Shown here in pieces: positions 63,674 through 64,000 of a stretch of DNA of 64,000 nucleotides. Source of the DNA: Gemmatimonadota bacterium (GTDB taxonomy: Bacteria > Gemmatimonadota > Gemmatimonadetes > Longimicrobiales > Gaopeijiaceae); NCBI GenBank assembly GCA_022825135.1, contig JAJDYN010000029.1:124001-188000 (forward strand), in the 5' to 3' direction. Position numbers and translations under genes: made by a program. Positions within the stretch are counted from its first letter, which is position 1. Each line of letters begins with the position of its first letter. The notes beneath the pieces are model-generated. The model had not been told where the DNA came from, did not search any database, and saw nothing but the letters and a program-made list of their open reading frames with translations.

Positions 63674-64000
63674 CAGTTTCTCTCCATCTGAGCGTTCCGG
63701 TCGCCGTTGCCCTCCACGGACAGGATGGCCTGGATAAGCTGCGTGCGTTCCTCTTCGATGCGGTCGCGCAGCGCCGCGTCCTCCTCGAGGGAGAAGTACC
63801 GGCGGCCGTCGACCCACGTCTGCTCGGCGCGCGAGAACTGCGAGAGCGGGTTGCCGCTCCAGATCACGAAGTCGGCGTCCTTGCCGGCCTCGAGCGAACC
63901 GACCTGGTCGTGGATCGCCACGGCCTCCGCCGCCTGGTTGGTCACCGTCGACAGCGCCTGCTCCGGGGTGAGCCCGGTGCGCAGCAGCTTGCCCGCCTCC
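63673..64000 (-). CDS. Amidohydrolase-family protein, C-terminal part only
   Basis: This is the last third of an amidohydrolase-superfamily protein that begins beyond the window. It shows LLRTGLTPEQALSTVTNQAAEAVAIHDQVGSLEAGKDADFVIWSGNPLSQFSRAEQTWVDGRRYFSLEEDAALRDRI, the usual end of the family. The metal site would lie outside the window, so its activity cannot be judged. It is coupled to the following gene by a one-base overlap, so the two are a paralogous pair in one operon. Confidence 0.88.
   Translation of the reverse strand, partial: EAGKLLRTGLTPEQALSTVTNQAAEAVAIHDQVGSLEAGKDADFVIWSGNPLSQFSRAEQTWVDGRRYFSLEEDAALRDRIEEERTQLIQAILSVEGNGDRNAQMERN

Overview
The window is 64 kb of uniformly high-GC DNA, read almost wall to wall as protein genes. 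It looks like a chromosomal segment of an aerobic diderm bacterium. Evidence for two membranes is the two complete RND/TolC efflux tripartites and several lipobox signal peptides. The mix of S9 prolyl oligopeptidase, 6-bladed beta-propeller lipoprotein, many secreted amidohydrolases (some lacking metal ligands), DUF222/HNH protein and threonine-to-glycine genes is what I associate with Gemmatimonadota. That phylum call is an inference from gene content, not from a marker gene. I found no rRNA, tRNA, CRISPR array, intact insertion sequence or replication origin.

Left part (1-19.3 kb). A cut SDR gene is followed by a tight tdh-kbl-glnS run (threonine catabolism plus glutaminyl-tRNA synthetase) and a secreted prolyl oligopeptidase. 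On the minus strand lie a beta-propeller lipoprotein, a multidomain DUF4062/ATPase/winged-helix protein carrying two 11-bp tandem arrays, and a VapBC-like toxin-antitoxin pair. From 11.2 kb a seven-gene plus-strand operon encodes a complete branched-chain-amino-acid-type (Liv) ABC importer interleaved with two acyl-adenylate-forming ligases. This suggests uptake of a carboxylic acid and its activation to a CoA thioester.

Middle part (19.4-42.6 kb). First comes an ion/osmotic block: a TM-helix-repeat protein, an SLC12-like cotransporter, an MscS channel, a small lipoprotein and a two-RCK potassium channel. Next are a secreted YncE-like propeller coupled to a two-heme cytochrome, and a histidine kinase fused to its own receiver and OmpR-type DNA-binding domain. 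A DUF4143 gene remnant follows. Then come an amidohydrolase, an acyl-CoA dehydrogenase, a CitE-like lyase and a MaoC-like hydratase; the last three resemble a C5-dicarboxylate (itaconate-type) catabolic set. A broken Rpn-family gene, a MazEF pair, a YfcC-like carrier with an esterase, a divergent ARPP-1-like/MerR pair with a duplicated operator-like repeat, and a fructosamine-kinase-like gene complete this part.

Right part (42.7-64 kb). Two metal-efflux RND operons, one on each strand, flank a DUF222/HNH protein and a two-gene unit. That unit pairs an MscS-like lipoprotein channel with a 1053-residue protein carrying a degenerate P-loop domain. The second RND operon (Cus-like) is headed by a small His-rich secreted protein. 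The window ends in an NTF2-like secreted protein and two adjacent amidohydrolase-family genes, the last cut by the window edge.

The observations most worth a second look are these: the 11-bp arrays that place an intact second winged-helix domain just out of frame in the DUF4062 protein; the MscS/degenerate-ATPase pair; a 23-bp palindrome found three times directly after gene ends; and the kinase-transcription factor fusion with nested palindromes upstream.
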